DNA from: Galaxea fascicularis
Lineage: Eukaryota > Cnidaria > Anthozoa > Scleractinia > Euphylliidae
Assembly (NCBI GenBank): GCA_948470475.1
Contig: OX419339.1
Span: 5,187,611-5,251,610, forward strand
DNA: 64,000 nt
Reading direction: 5' to 3'
The position numbers and the translations under genes were made by a program. Shown here one piece after another: positions 50,201 through 61,279 of this stretch. Below the pieces are notes generated by a model. The model did not search any database, was not told where the DNA came from, and saw only the letters and a list, made by a program, of their open reading frames with translations. Each line of letters starts with the position of its first letter. Positions within the stretch are counted from its first letter, which is position 1.

Positions 50201-53200
50201 TTTGAACTACCGGGACCAGGACTCCCAGCGCTATCTAGGGTATTTTTTTGAATACAGTTTACTTGTTTTGCACAAAAACATGGTTGAGTCTTAATGTGTG
50301 TCTGGGATCATATTTCGACTGAAAACAGAGTTAACGGGATGTGAAAGTTACGTGTATAAGGTACACCACGTTATGTTGGCAAAGTAAATTAATACCCATC
50401 TAGTTGCAAGGTTTCTGAATACGAAATTTTTATGCATCCTCTACTCAGGGCCCAACCATAGACCAGGAGTGGACACGAAAGACTTTGCAGGATCAAACGA
50501 TCAAGTAAGTCATTTAGAGAATTTTCACGACGACCCAAAATGGGGAGAAAATTTCACTTGGCTAACCCACGAATATTTACCATTCGGTAAAAAAGGTTTA
50601 GCTTCCTTAAGCGCTATGTAAAAAGTCATTTTACGCAAGCAATCATGGGGATTTATACGAGTACCGGTAATAAATTCATAAAGACGTCCATAGAGGCGTC
50701 ACGTGTAGTGAAGGCAGACGATTATATTGCCCTGAACCAGAGATACCATATTGAACCCTTTCTTCTCCTGTACTATTTTCGGCATTATTAATTTTTTCAG
50801 GTCAGCCGATGCGAAAAATTAATCATTGAGATGACTGACCAACTTAGCAGCTTAAATGAAGAGGTATTGGAAATCATATTAAATTTAACGTCCACCTTCT
50901 GAAATTTATTTATTCGGTTCTGTAAAGAAAATATTTTTCTTTCGGCCACATTGCTTTTTGTTTTTTTTGTTTTTTTTTGTCACTTTGTTGCACAGGTGTC
51001 CAAAATGAGAGCAAAAAATACAAGATTAGAAGAAGAACTTTTATGTGCCTGGCAGGAGGTGAGCAGACTGTTTTCATGTCATTATGCTGTTCATCGCTTT
51101 CAAAAAGTAGTTAAATTGTAAGGGTTTCAGTATGAAAGCCAAAAATTCGGGGAATATTATTTGGAGACAGTTAGTGCCTTTTTCAACATGGAACCGGTGT
51201 TTCCTTGTCAACGAAAGGAGGCCAGTCACAGTTGTTTACTTGGTGCCTTTGCTGTCCATTAGAGTGTGGCTCGAGATGACTTTGTTTGGATAAAAACCTC
51301 GCGGCTTTTCTATTTTCAAAGTAAATCACACTTTTCTTATTGTTACGTTGCTATATTTCCAGCAACATGAAATTCAGTTCAACCGTACTTTTGTAAAACC
51401 CCCAAGACTTCTGACTTCAAAAAGGCGATCTACCGCTCTCGTTGGAGAGCCAGTCCTACTTTTCAAGGGTTCGGACAAAAGTACAAGTTAAAAATTGGGT
51501 ACACGTTACACAGTCAACTCTCTCATAGCGACCACTTCTCGTAAGCGACCACCTCCCGTAAGGCGACCACTTTGTAAATAACCGTTTTGTTTCTCAGTCA
51601 AATACTGTTTCAAAACTCTCACGGAAGCGTCCACTACTCAAATTTCTTAAGTGACCGCGACCACTTTTTAGGCCAGAAATTTGACAATTTTTTTTTGGCT
51701 TTTGGTTTCCAGTAAGCAACCACCCAAGACGATCACGTATGCTCGTTAGAAATCATTACTTAAATGACACAAAAGTTCAGTTTTTAATAATAGCGCAGAT
51801 CCAGAGTGCCGACTGATACATGATAACAGTTTACCTACAGAAAAGAGGGTTATGATTAACTGTTGGTAATATAAAGGGGGATTGGTACCGTGATCTGCGG
51901 CAAAATCTTTAGGTCATACAAAGTTTCAAGAGTAGTATAAGATTCCAGGCGTTATTCGATGTGAAATATGCCAATTCTTTCATTCTTTTCCCTGAGCCTG
52001 ACTTTACCTAAAACTCTTGGTAATTAGTTGATCGGTTCACTTTTGGGTTTATTTTGTTGATTTTTTTCATAAGCGACCACCTCCCGTAAGCGACCACTTT
52101 GTCGTGCATCAAGGGTGGTCGCTTACGAGAGAGTTGATTGTACTTAAACAGTGAACACAGAGTGTACTAAATATTATTTTTCGTTTTTGACTTCTTTTTA
52201 ATACAGAACTCCAAATTACGTCTTAGAGTGAAAGAACTAGAAGTTATACGACAACAGGAAAAAGAGGTAACAATACTCGTTTTGCGATAAGACCGGCCAT
52301 ATTAAGTACTATGTTATTCTATTATTATCACTAATAATAATATAATAATAATTATTATTATAATAATAAATAATCAAATAGAAACAAATAGATACAAAAA
52401 GTTATTCTCCGCCCACAAATAGCAAAGGCTAATCGTGGTGGGCGTCGCTACAATGATACTGTCCGTGGTTTACCAAAGCTAGTGATCGTAGCCAACAAAC
52501 TCGTTCCCAGGGTCTGTCTTGAAGCCATCCCCGAGTGTGAATGAGGGAACGGGACGAATAAAGTCCCGGGAAATGAGGCTGAAGAACTTAATCCTGCCTT
52601 ATCCCAGGCCATCTCTTAATCTTCCCAGTTATGCGGGAAAGAATTTGAGGGCTTGTTCTTCAAATCTGTGTACTGTTTATACTTCTCAACAATCCTTTGG
52701 AACGGTTTTAGCAACGTTTTATGCCCACGTTGTTCTCATTGTTTTGAAATCGCTTTCATATATCCCTGTGCATGAACAATGTTAATGTTTGCTCGATAAA
52801 TGACTACACATTCTACAAAAATTGTAACTACAAAGCTTGCACTAGTATAACATAATGAGACTGTACTGTGAGAAAAGAACGACTGTTTATGGCTGCCACT
52901 CCTCTGGTGACGCAGATAAACTAGCTACAACATTAAGACGATATTGTTAGCGCATGTCCGTTTGCTTTTACCAGAGGTAATCAGCCTTTAATCAATTTAT
53001 GAACAACCTGTGCACATCTATGTCTTTAGATAGTTGTGGGTAACCTTGAGACACCAGATTCAGGAAGGGACTCAGATGTCCCGGATGCAGCAGTAAGAGA
53101 GTACCGCATGATGTTGAGGCTGGACAAGCTCAACGAACAGCTCGTCACCTACGTCACCTCTCCGTTACAAGTGCCGGAAGTAAGCCAAGACGAGCTGAAA

Positions 53201-54362
53201 ACGCCTGTAAGACTGGACCTTTTGACAAGACTGAGCGAACGCTTGCAGGAGCTGTATAGCGAGACACAAGCAATGATTGGAGAGGCGTGTAAGTGTGGCG
53301 AGGACCTGAAGAAGGACTTCAACGAGTTTGCTTTTCTTGGCCTCAGAGCGCAGCACAACGATTTGTTTCACAGAGTAGAAGATCTGGGCTCAATGAAAGA
53401 TGAAATGTCGGAGGAAGAAAAGAAAGATTTCGAAAGGCTGCAAGGATACCAAATTAATCGACAGAGGCAGGTGGTTAGACTGGAGACGTTGTGGACTGGA
53501 CTTTTCTCGCCGGTATGTCATAATAGACTTGACCTGCAGTTAATAAGTCTGGTCACCTTACATGCTCTCTATAATACGATCTCTGCAGAATGGTCTCATA
53601 TTTAAACGGTTTTTGTATCACTTAAGTTAGAGACCCTGACAAGCACTTCGAATTCTTCATCTTATACTGCATCGTCGAGGTCTTCACATTATGTTAGTGA
53701 AAATTTCTGCTCTACATTGTACCCCATCTAAATCAGCACGAAGACAGCTTGTAAGCCAAAAATGATGTTTCAGTTACAGTCATGTCCTTCACCAGCTGTT
53801 AAGTTGCACACACAGGTGTTCAAAATAGTGCGGTCCAAATTTCAACCTCACTGACTGTACGAATCCAAAAACCATGAACACTTTGATTTGATTTTGACAT
53901 TTTCAATTGGGCAGAACCAACCAATCAGAAGTGACATGAAACCACACACTTATTGTCGTTACTGTTTGTGGTTTAGTTTTCTTGCACGTGATTGGCTTTT
54001 TACTGGAAACACAATAACATGCCATAAATATCCTGGTGTTCACAGTTTTTGGATTTTCACAGAAAATCACTCACAACCCACTAGCGTAATATAAAACTTA
54101 CTTCCTTGCTCTTGATTGCGGGATCTATTTTCGGTTGCTTTTTTCAATTTGTAGCTCGTCGACCTTCCTAAAGCGTCAGTATCTGCACCATCTTTTGGTG
54201 ACAATCCAAGAAATAGAATGAATAAGGTAAGTAGAGATTGCTCCTTAACTCGATTCATTTATGTAGAGTGGTTTTGGTTGCATATAGAGCGGTTTCGCTT
54301 TTTCACTGACTTCCAGCAGTGAATAGTTGGCAAACTCGAGCCACTTTTTCAGCCAGTGCTCT

Positions 54363-54409
<47 letters not shown>

Positions 54410-56053
54410 TATCGAGTTGTTGTTCTTTTGAATTCTGCAATAAAAGTGGACACCTGGCAGAACAGATCATAATATAGTAATTACTTCATCTGCAACCCAG
54501 TTACGCTACTGAACAATTATTTAATGCTACCAAATAGTTATGCTATTATAAATATCTAAAAAGAGTCAGTATTATCGGGAAAAAGAAAAGAAACACTTCA
54601 GAACCTTGCCAAAACAAAACGATTTAACCTACTCTTTTTTCGGTTGCTGTTGTAGGCCGTAAGGCGAACCGACCCAGGTGCTAGACGAAGGCAATTAAAA
54701 CCACGTGATAAGCAAAGCACCGGTTCTGAAGATTCTTCAACTAATGGAAATGATGACAAATACAAAGTGCACTTGAATGTGAGTCTCTGTTTCTAAATAC
54801 AGTTGTGTATAAATCACCATTGATATGTCAGCTCTCCTCTGTTAAAGGTAATGTTGGAAACAAATTAAAAAAGGAGAGTACGATGAAAGGCCGGTCTGAT
54901 GGGCTGGTTTGAAAGCAAACATTTTATTGCACTAATACGACTTTTACGAAGTGCGAAATCATTCTAGTTGTTACTGCTGCTTAGACAGAAGCGCAAAAAA
55001 GCCCAAGAAACGTTTAGACAGTTATACGACTTTGTCTTCACGCAAAATAATTGACATACTTCCTCAAATAAGGGCTCATGTGTGACGGTTATTTCAAATT
55101 TCGTATTTTTTCTTCGCTCCGAATTTTTCTATCGCTGCATCATGACGATAACGATGACGAGGAAGACGAAAGTATTGGTGAAAATAATATTATAACGATA
55201 AGTTTAATTTCACTTTTTACTGGGACGGATCCAGGTTTTTACATAAGGGGGTTCGATGAAAGGGGCGGCGCCCATGAGGGCATCCTCCCCTGGAAAATTT
55301 TGGAATTTTTTGTCGTCAGAAAAGCGATTTCCGACATCCTGATGCAAAGTCAGTCTGTTTTAATGTCTCATTTTTTAAAGTTAAAATTCCATTATTTTTG
55401 CATTAAAATATGACAAAGCTGCGCAAAAAAGAGAAAAAGGTAGGTACTTCGGATCAAATTTTTCATTTATATAATGAAAACTATGGTAAAAGTATACTAC
55501 AGTTAAGCTTTTTTACGCGATGCCTTGCAGAAGCATGAGAAAGTAGACAATTAAAAGAACCACAGTCGCAGCGAACCAAAATATTCAAACATTTATTTGT
55601 TTTTTAATCACAAAACGTTTTAGCTACATTGAACAGCAGACTGAATTAGCTTTGTTATTTAAGATTGACTTGTATTTAGTTTACATTTTCAATGCAAGGT
55701 TTTGACATTAGGTGTTTTAATTTAGGGGGTTCGATCGAACACCCCCGCCCCCCTCCCTAGATGCGTCGTAGTTTTAGGAACACAAATGAGCATGTATTGC
55801 ATTTTTTGTCCGCATTTGTATGACTTTTTTCCATACAATCAGTTTCGCGTTCGCACTTTTTGTTTCCGTTCCTTCATCATCGAGTAAATAAGCGTAGAAC
55901 TGCAGTTCACCACAAGTGGCAATCGGTATCAAGTAATGGTAATATTTAACAGTGAGTTTATTTTTGTTGTAGATCCCAAACCCGTTGGTGAAACTGAGCC
56001 TTTTCCAAGGGAAGGAGAACGAAGAAAACCGAACAGAACGACGGGATTCCTGA
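47204..56053 (+). CDS. Gene 4: death domain / coiled-coil / helical-domain protein (11 exons, about 429 aa)
   Basis: Coding exons: 47204-47207, 49757-50041, 50449-50504, 50801-50863, 50996-51058, 52207-52266, 53030-53512, 54155-54226, 54656-54778 and 55973-56053. All splice sites and phases match gene 3, and the frame is intact throughout. The death domain and all coiled-coil exons are protein-identical to gene 3. The large exon differs at three residues and the three tail exons at eleven, while the RRTDPGAR and final ERRDS motifs are unchanged. It is either a young paralogue or, if the assembly is wrong, the other allele of gene 3. Confidence 0.8.
47948..48198. mobile_element. Palindromic MITE in gene 4 first intron
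   Basis: Copy of the element at 32903-33149. The left arm has changed more (CAACGG end, altered centre GAGGTGGGGATG). Confidence 0.75.
51511..52140. mobile_element. Pogo-type MITE, gene 4 intron
   Basis: Copy of 36451-37075, with an additional AGCGACCACCTCCCGTAAG unit near its right end. Confidence 0.65.
54362..54410. repeat. ATC microsatellite, expanded relative to gene 3
   Basis: About 16 ATC units against about 6-7 at 39331-39352. Confidence 0.9.
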
Positions 56054-57344
56054 TTAGCTACTCGCGAATATTGTTGACAAATTAAAAGAATCAATGTTTA
56101 TGTACAAAGAGAATCAACCACAAACACCTCAAAATACCGATACAACTATCCCCCGAAGGGAAGGTGAATAGCAATGGATATATACCGCAACGCGAGGCAT
56201 TGAGGTCCTCTCAAATCTCTAAACGTTCACAAAGCTCGGGCCTTGTTTTACAGTTTGCTTTGAAATCCTTGATTCTGCTTCCACAAAATTTCAACTGACT
56301 TAAGGAGGCTAGTGCACATTAACTGGGGAAAAGCGTAATCTAATATGAACATAATGCGACCAGTCAATCACGTTAACGTTTAAATTAAAACACTGATCAT
56401 GAATTTAACAATTAACAGTCACCACTTACATCTTCTTTCTTTGTTATCACTTTTTGTATGTAATTGCAGTTAATTATGAATGCTTTTCCAGGTTGTTATA
56501 AATTGAAACGGTTTTCAAATCCAGGCTGTTTGTGACTTACGAAGATGTAAACCTTACCGAAACTGGTTTAAATTAAAAATCATCGTGATCTTCTTAAAGC
56601 ACCCCTGCAGTACATATTTCCAGGCATTTCTTTGCGTAATCGTACTTAGTTCAGCATAGATACTACAATTTCAATTTACATATAGGTTAGGAGATGGGCT
56701 CCTGATATGTATCCTTTTACATTGTAAATTTAGTTAGACACCTTTTCATAGGGATAACCTCAAGGTGCTACTTACCAAATTTAGGATATGATATTTAAAT
56801 TAATTATTCTTACTTGGGCTTCCTTGGAGGGCCCGAGTCTAAAATGCCCTCCGTTGGATTAGTCTTCTATCATCCACAACTCCGACTTCCGGTTTTTATG
56901 CGACAGCGTTAACGAAGAACACAAACAAGAGAGCCGCTACTTGGATAAAAAAGAAGCCACGTATCAAAGCGAAGATGCAAGTAATTATTAAGTAATTTAC
57001 TTAGTTCACTGTTATGGTCATTATTCTATATATTTCAAATACTGTACTTTGTGGATTATCAGATCTATCCGTGATTGAGTTAGCATAAGTGTATGTCATT
57101 CGACATGCAAAGATGTTTGTTTGTGTAACGGAAAATCATAAAGTTAGAGAGGGATGTGAAAAAACGTAACAAGCAATTGCCAAAAAAAAAACGTTAAAAT
57201 GGGAATAAAATATGGAAAAAATACAATTTATAAAAAGGGTCAAGAAAGGACTCATCTCCCAACCTAAATTAACTAACTGATGTGGAGGTTGAAAATTTGA
57301 AAATGAGGGATTTACCAGGAAGTAAGAATCAGTAACAAGCGATC

Positions 57345-57408
57345 TCTCATATGGTTAGGATTCTTGGTTTTCACCCGGGCCGCCCGGGTTCGACTCCCGG
57401 TATAGGAA
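57345..57408 (+). pseudogene. tRNA-Glu(TTC) pseudogene, D-arm deleted
   Basis: The anticodon arm with a TTTTCAC loop and the T-arm CCGGG-TTCGACT-CCCGG are intact, and GGTTAGGATTC is typical of tRNA-Glu. About eight bases of the D arm are missing and the acceptor stem has a mismatch, so the gene should not fold normally. Confidence 0.7.
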
Positions 57409-57902
57409 CACAGAATACTCAATTCTTTTACAAGTTTGAAGACAGGAGTATATTTTAATGTAGAAGGAGACCAGCGACGAAGTCGTGTATTCTTCCTATT
57501 GCTTCTCACACTGAATACATAAAAAAAACTCACTTGAATATTAATTGTGTGTTGAAAGCAGTGAAATGTGAAACGTAAAATAAGTACGTGTTAGCGATTT
57601 GTTTTTTATTAGCCCCGTTTACATTCAATTTTTTTTGGTACGGCCGGGATAAAAAAGGGTCTGTGTACCCAAAAGAACAGCACGGCTCGGATGATTTCTA
57701 CAGTGTAAACGTTAAAATTGAACCCGACCCGTGCTAGATTTTTACCCGTGCTCGGACCACCTCCTGAGTTGGTCCGAGCACGGGTAAAAAGGTCACCGAA
57801 CCATTATTTTGGATTTCCAGTACAATGTAAACAGCCATCCGAGCCGTGCCTCCATTTTCACCAAACATTTTGTCAGATTGCGCATGGGTAGAACAAGGTA
57901 AA

Positions 57903-58085
57903 ATGGCGGCCGCCAGTGAAACTGGTCAGAGAGGAAAGACTTGGAAAGAAAGCGAAGTTCGAGCCTTATTAGATCTGATGAAAGAAGAGACAATAGCATT
58001 TAACTTAGACAACGCAAAGACACCCAAGGAAAAACGATCAGTCCGACCCAAAGGTTTCGATCTCTCGGAGGATTCACAACGATAG
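57903..58085 (+). pseudogene. Myb/SANT-like domain fragment of a transposon protein
   Basis: Starts MAAASETGQRGKTWKESEV and continues LLDLMKEETIAFNLDNAK, like the first half of Myb/SANT-like (MADF-type) DNA-binding proteins carried by PIF/Harbinger elements. It stops after about 60 residues, before the domain is complete. The ATG lies in a favourable AAAATGG context. Confidence 0.5.
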
Positions 58086-58221
58086 CCACTGCTATCAGCA
58101 ACATCATTAATTTCTTGCGTTTTCCTTTTGGTGTCTGATGTTTCCTTATTAAGGTCCCAAGTACATCCCGTTCAACCCGGTGCAGTCTTGAGAGGACAAA
58201 GATCGCACTGACGGTCGCCAT
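58000..58221 (-). pseudogene. Possible N-terminal fragment of a transposase-like protein
   Basis: A minus-strand frame beginning MATVSAIFVLSRLHRVERD and containing HQTPKGKRKKLMMLL overlaps and converges with the Myb-like frame. Harbinger elements often encode their two proteins on opposite strands. No catalytic motif is present. Confidence 0.25.
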
Positions 58222-58951
58222 GTTGGAAATTGTTCAGACTGAAATCACTTCGCGCATGAAAGCAATTGTTGTCACTGACCAAGACGTACAAGGGCTCAGA
58301 AAATTTGTACCCGTGCCAAGTTACTTTGGTAAACAGAAAAGAGTACGGATAAAAAGCGGTTAAAAACAAATGTAAACGCCTTTGACCCGTGCTAATTTTT
58401 AGCCGATCCGTGCTACTTTGCTTGCCGAGCCATGCTGAATTTCTCTGGTGTAAATGGAGCTATTGTTACTTTCCTTGGGTATAATTTGACTCCAATTTAC
58501 AATCTTTTTTTTATGAGAACGTCTAAGTTTGGAGCTGAGACGCGACGTTCTTATTTTTTCCTTGATTTGAGCCTGAAAATGTTCCTAAGGAGTTGTTAAA
58601 CTACACGGTATAAAACACGATATCGCGCCAACCTTGAACTGCTGGTAAATTTAGCTTAACAAAAAGCATTGAACATAGAAGTTCACAACGCGACATTAAG
58701 TCACCAGATTTTGTGAAAACGCAGGAAAGTTCTCGTGCACATAGTATACTACTTATTTAAAAAAAATAAATAAACGATCAAAGTATCAGTGTTCCGTAAC
58801 TGGCTCTCAGTCGGGGTTATGTTCTAAGCATGTTCTTAAAATTTGAGTTAATCTCAGCCTCAACATTTTAATAGAAAAGGTTCTTGTAAAAGATGTAGTA
58901 CATATATATTTCTAAAAATATTTAACACTGGATCACATTAAAATTAGCGAT

Positions 58952-59024
58952 CCTTCGATAGCTCAGTTGGTAGAGCGGAGGACATGTCATCCTTAGATCG
59001 CTGGTTCGAATCCAGCTCGAAGGA
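58952..59024 (+). tRNA. tRNA-Tyr-like gene with aberrant anticodon loop
   Basis: A full cloverleaf: acceptor CCTTCGA/TCGAAGG, D stem GCTC/GAGC, anticodon stem GAGGA/TCCTT, T arm GCTGG-TTCGAAT-CCAGC, and a T run as Pol III terminator from 59028. The body is tRNA-Tyr, but the 7-base loop is CATGTCA where CTGTAGA is expected. Position 33 is A, not T, and the formal anticodon would be TGT. The intron usual in tRNA-Tyr genes is absent. Probably a pseudogene or retro-copy. Confidence 0.6.
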
Positions 59025-59404
59025 CAGTTTTTTTTTTATGTTGAAGTCTCTTTTTGATAGCTGATTTAAAACATTCCTGTAACCGTTTCATCACAGGAAA
59101 GAAACTTAACACATGTTATCCGCATATTTAGCTTTATCACAAGCACGGCCCAATCGGACGTGGTGTGTGACACGGCTGACATCAAAAGTTTATATAATTA
59201 ATTAACGTTAAAAGCTAGAATTCCAACGAACCGAACAGCTGTGGAAATATTGATATTCTAGTCAAATAAAGCCTTCCTGCCTTCATTCTATTGTTTCTTG
59301 TCAGTTTCTGGAACGTCTAAGTGCAATGACATTGTTTTATTTAAATCCGAGGTGACTGTCCTTCGGAGTTAAAAAAAAAACCGTCTATCTCGCCCGCGCC
59401 CCCT

Positions 59405-59431
59405 GCGGGTAAGGAGGGGGCGGGGGCGGGG
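59405..59431 (+). repeat. G-rich tract, quadruplex-capable
   Basis: Four runs of three or more G (GGG, GGGGG, GGGGG, GGGG) within 27 bases. Confidence 0.6.
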
Positions 59432-59529
59432 AGAGACTACTGACATTTTCAGACTACGACAACTGTGTTCCCTGCCGGAACTGCCCACCCGGAACCACTA
59501 AAAAAGTTAACAAATCAATAAACTCAAAT

Positions 59530-59637
59530 AAAGACTGATCCTCACAGTTGTACAATTGCGTAAAGAAGCCTGCAAAAAATTCAGGACTTCGACGGGATTT
59601 GAACCCGTGACCTCGGCTCGCGATATCGGTGCGATAT

Positions 59638-59661
<24 letters not shown>
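59530..59661 (-). mobile_element. tRNA-derived SINE
   Basis: The minus strand begins GGCTTCATAGCTCAGTTGGT (box A) and has GGGTTCAAATCCCG (box B), then a non-tRNA body containing CAGGCTTCTTTACGCAATTG. The D-arm partner and anticodon arm are degenerate, so it is not a working tRNA. A second copy of the body follows at 59775. Confidence 0.75.
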
Positions 59662-59676
<15 letters not shown>

Positions 59677-59774
59677 AGGTCAATTGTAAGTTCATATGTT
59701 CCCGTGAAAGAGATGAATGTGGATGATATATATGAAATAAATCATATGTGAACTGCGGATGCGAAATCAAATGG

Positions 59775-59847
59775 AGACTGATCCTCGCAGTTGTAAGCGC
59801 AATTTATGCAATTGCGTAAAGAAGCCTGCAAAAAATTCAGGACTTCA
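59775..59847 (-). mobile_element. Second SINE copy, body part (interrupted)
   Basis: Repeats GACTGATCCTC-CAGTTGTA and GCGTAAAGAAGCCTGC of the first copy, then breaks at GACTTC where a larger element begins. Its continuation is found at 63185. Confidence 0.75.
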
Positions 59848-61279
59848 CACCCATTCTCAGCTAAAGTGCCCAATTGAGTGCGAGAAATCGAAAAAAATGA
59901 AGTTCCTTTAATTTTATCAGAAATAATTTCAAATACATTAGTGACTTTTCAACTTTATTTTCTGAAAAGATGACAGTAATAGCTTGCGTTTTTTCTGAGA
60001 TATGCGTATTTATGTAAAGGTATGTTGTTTATGCAAAGTGACACTTCCTGGTAGAATCTAAGGGTGGGAATAAGACCAAATAATGGCTAAATAACTTTTA
60101 TTTCAACGTTTTTAGGAAATGGCTAACACTTACATACCTTAACCATATTGTGAATCCGTTTTTTTCATAAAACTTGCAGATATGTTTAAAACCTTAAAGA
60201 TTTTTGTAACAATAACATTGGCCGTAAGATACAATATCTAAAATGTTATTCTTTTAATTTTCCCGATATCACAAATGTTGAACTGGAAAAAGTCTTTTCA
60301 CTTCGGTCATAACATACAATTACAGTTCTTTAGACAGTGATTACATGTACAAGCCTACATGACTTCACTGAGGTACAATCAGCATTAGATGTGTGGTAAC
60401 GTAAGTTACACAAGTTAGGGTAACGTATGTTACCGAGAATAATAACTCCGTAATTCCCATTAACGAACAAATTCTGTGGTCGAGAGTTGTTTAAAGAACA
60501 TTAACATTACGATATCATACTACTTTGAAGCGTTTAAAAATATTTAGCCGTTACACTAGGGAAAATATTAAATTTAATTCATAAATCTGCTGCTTGAAAA
60601 CAAAATTCATTAAAATCACTATTCGGTTATACATATATCGCTTGGACAAGAACTTGCTTAACTCTTGTTGCAGCAAACGTCATAAAATATGTAATAAGGG
60701 CATATATTTTCTATTTTCTTGGCGTGAAGTTGTATTTAAAATGTTAAAAAATTAACTGGAACGTAAGTTACAACGCAATTTGTTGAACATATTGTATGAC
60801 TCAGTCTTAATACCGTCGTCGTCATGATTACCAAAAACTGTTACTTTGGCCAAGCAAAAAAATTGTTCTTGAAATTGCCGAAGCGTAGCTAAAGACAAGG
60901 TAAACAGCCTTTTTCAGGATCTTCCACATTTGATGGGCGCCTCAACGATACAGAGAATGTTTGCGTAGTCCACCCAAATTTCAGCTCTCCTCCTTTTCAC
61001 TCACCCGGATCGGCGGTGGAAATAGCCAGAAACCTTGTAGTCCTGATAGCTATTCCTGCTAAGATATCTTCACAAGGAAAATAAAAGGTCGTTTTGCTCG
61101 CTAATCTCTTTTTTGGGAGATTACCCTGCCAAATTTTCTATGATATCATGACTCTTAAATTTTCAGGTAACTTACGTTACCGAGAAACGTCTTTAAAAGT
61201 GACCGTCAAAAAGGAAACAAAATTCTTCTTTGAAGACCTAAAGTACTTTTTAATAAAGGGAATGCTAACACAGAATATT

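Larger units (their letters stand above)
46501..57317 (+). repeat. Segmental duplication, copy B (gene 4)
   Basis: Matches 31459-43778 in order. It lacks the TTAA MITE and about 1.16 kb around the LINE remnant. Its left edge coincides with the assembly gap. Confidence 0.9.
57611..58461. mobile_element. Harbinger-like DNA transposon remnant
   Basis: The ends AGCCCCGTTTACA and TGTAAATGGAGCT are inverted repeats; internal CGTGCT / CCGAGCACGGGT blocks form subterminal inverted repeats. It holds a plus-strand Myb/SANT-like fragment and a minus-strand frame. ATT flanks both ends, not the TWA expected for Harbinger, so boundaries and superfamily are tentative. Confidence 0.55.

Noticed and set aside
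59585..59661. Functional tRNA (Ile-like GAT loop) on the minus strand
   Set aside because: D stem and anticodon stem have mismatches, and a SINE body follows directly; better explained as the tRNA head of a SINE.
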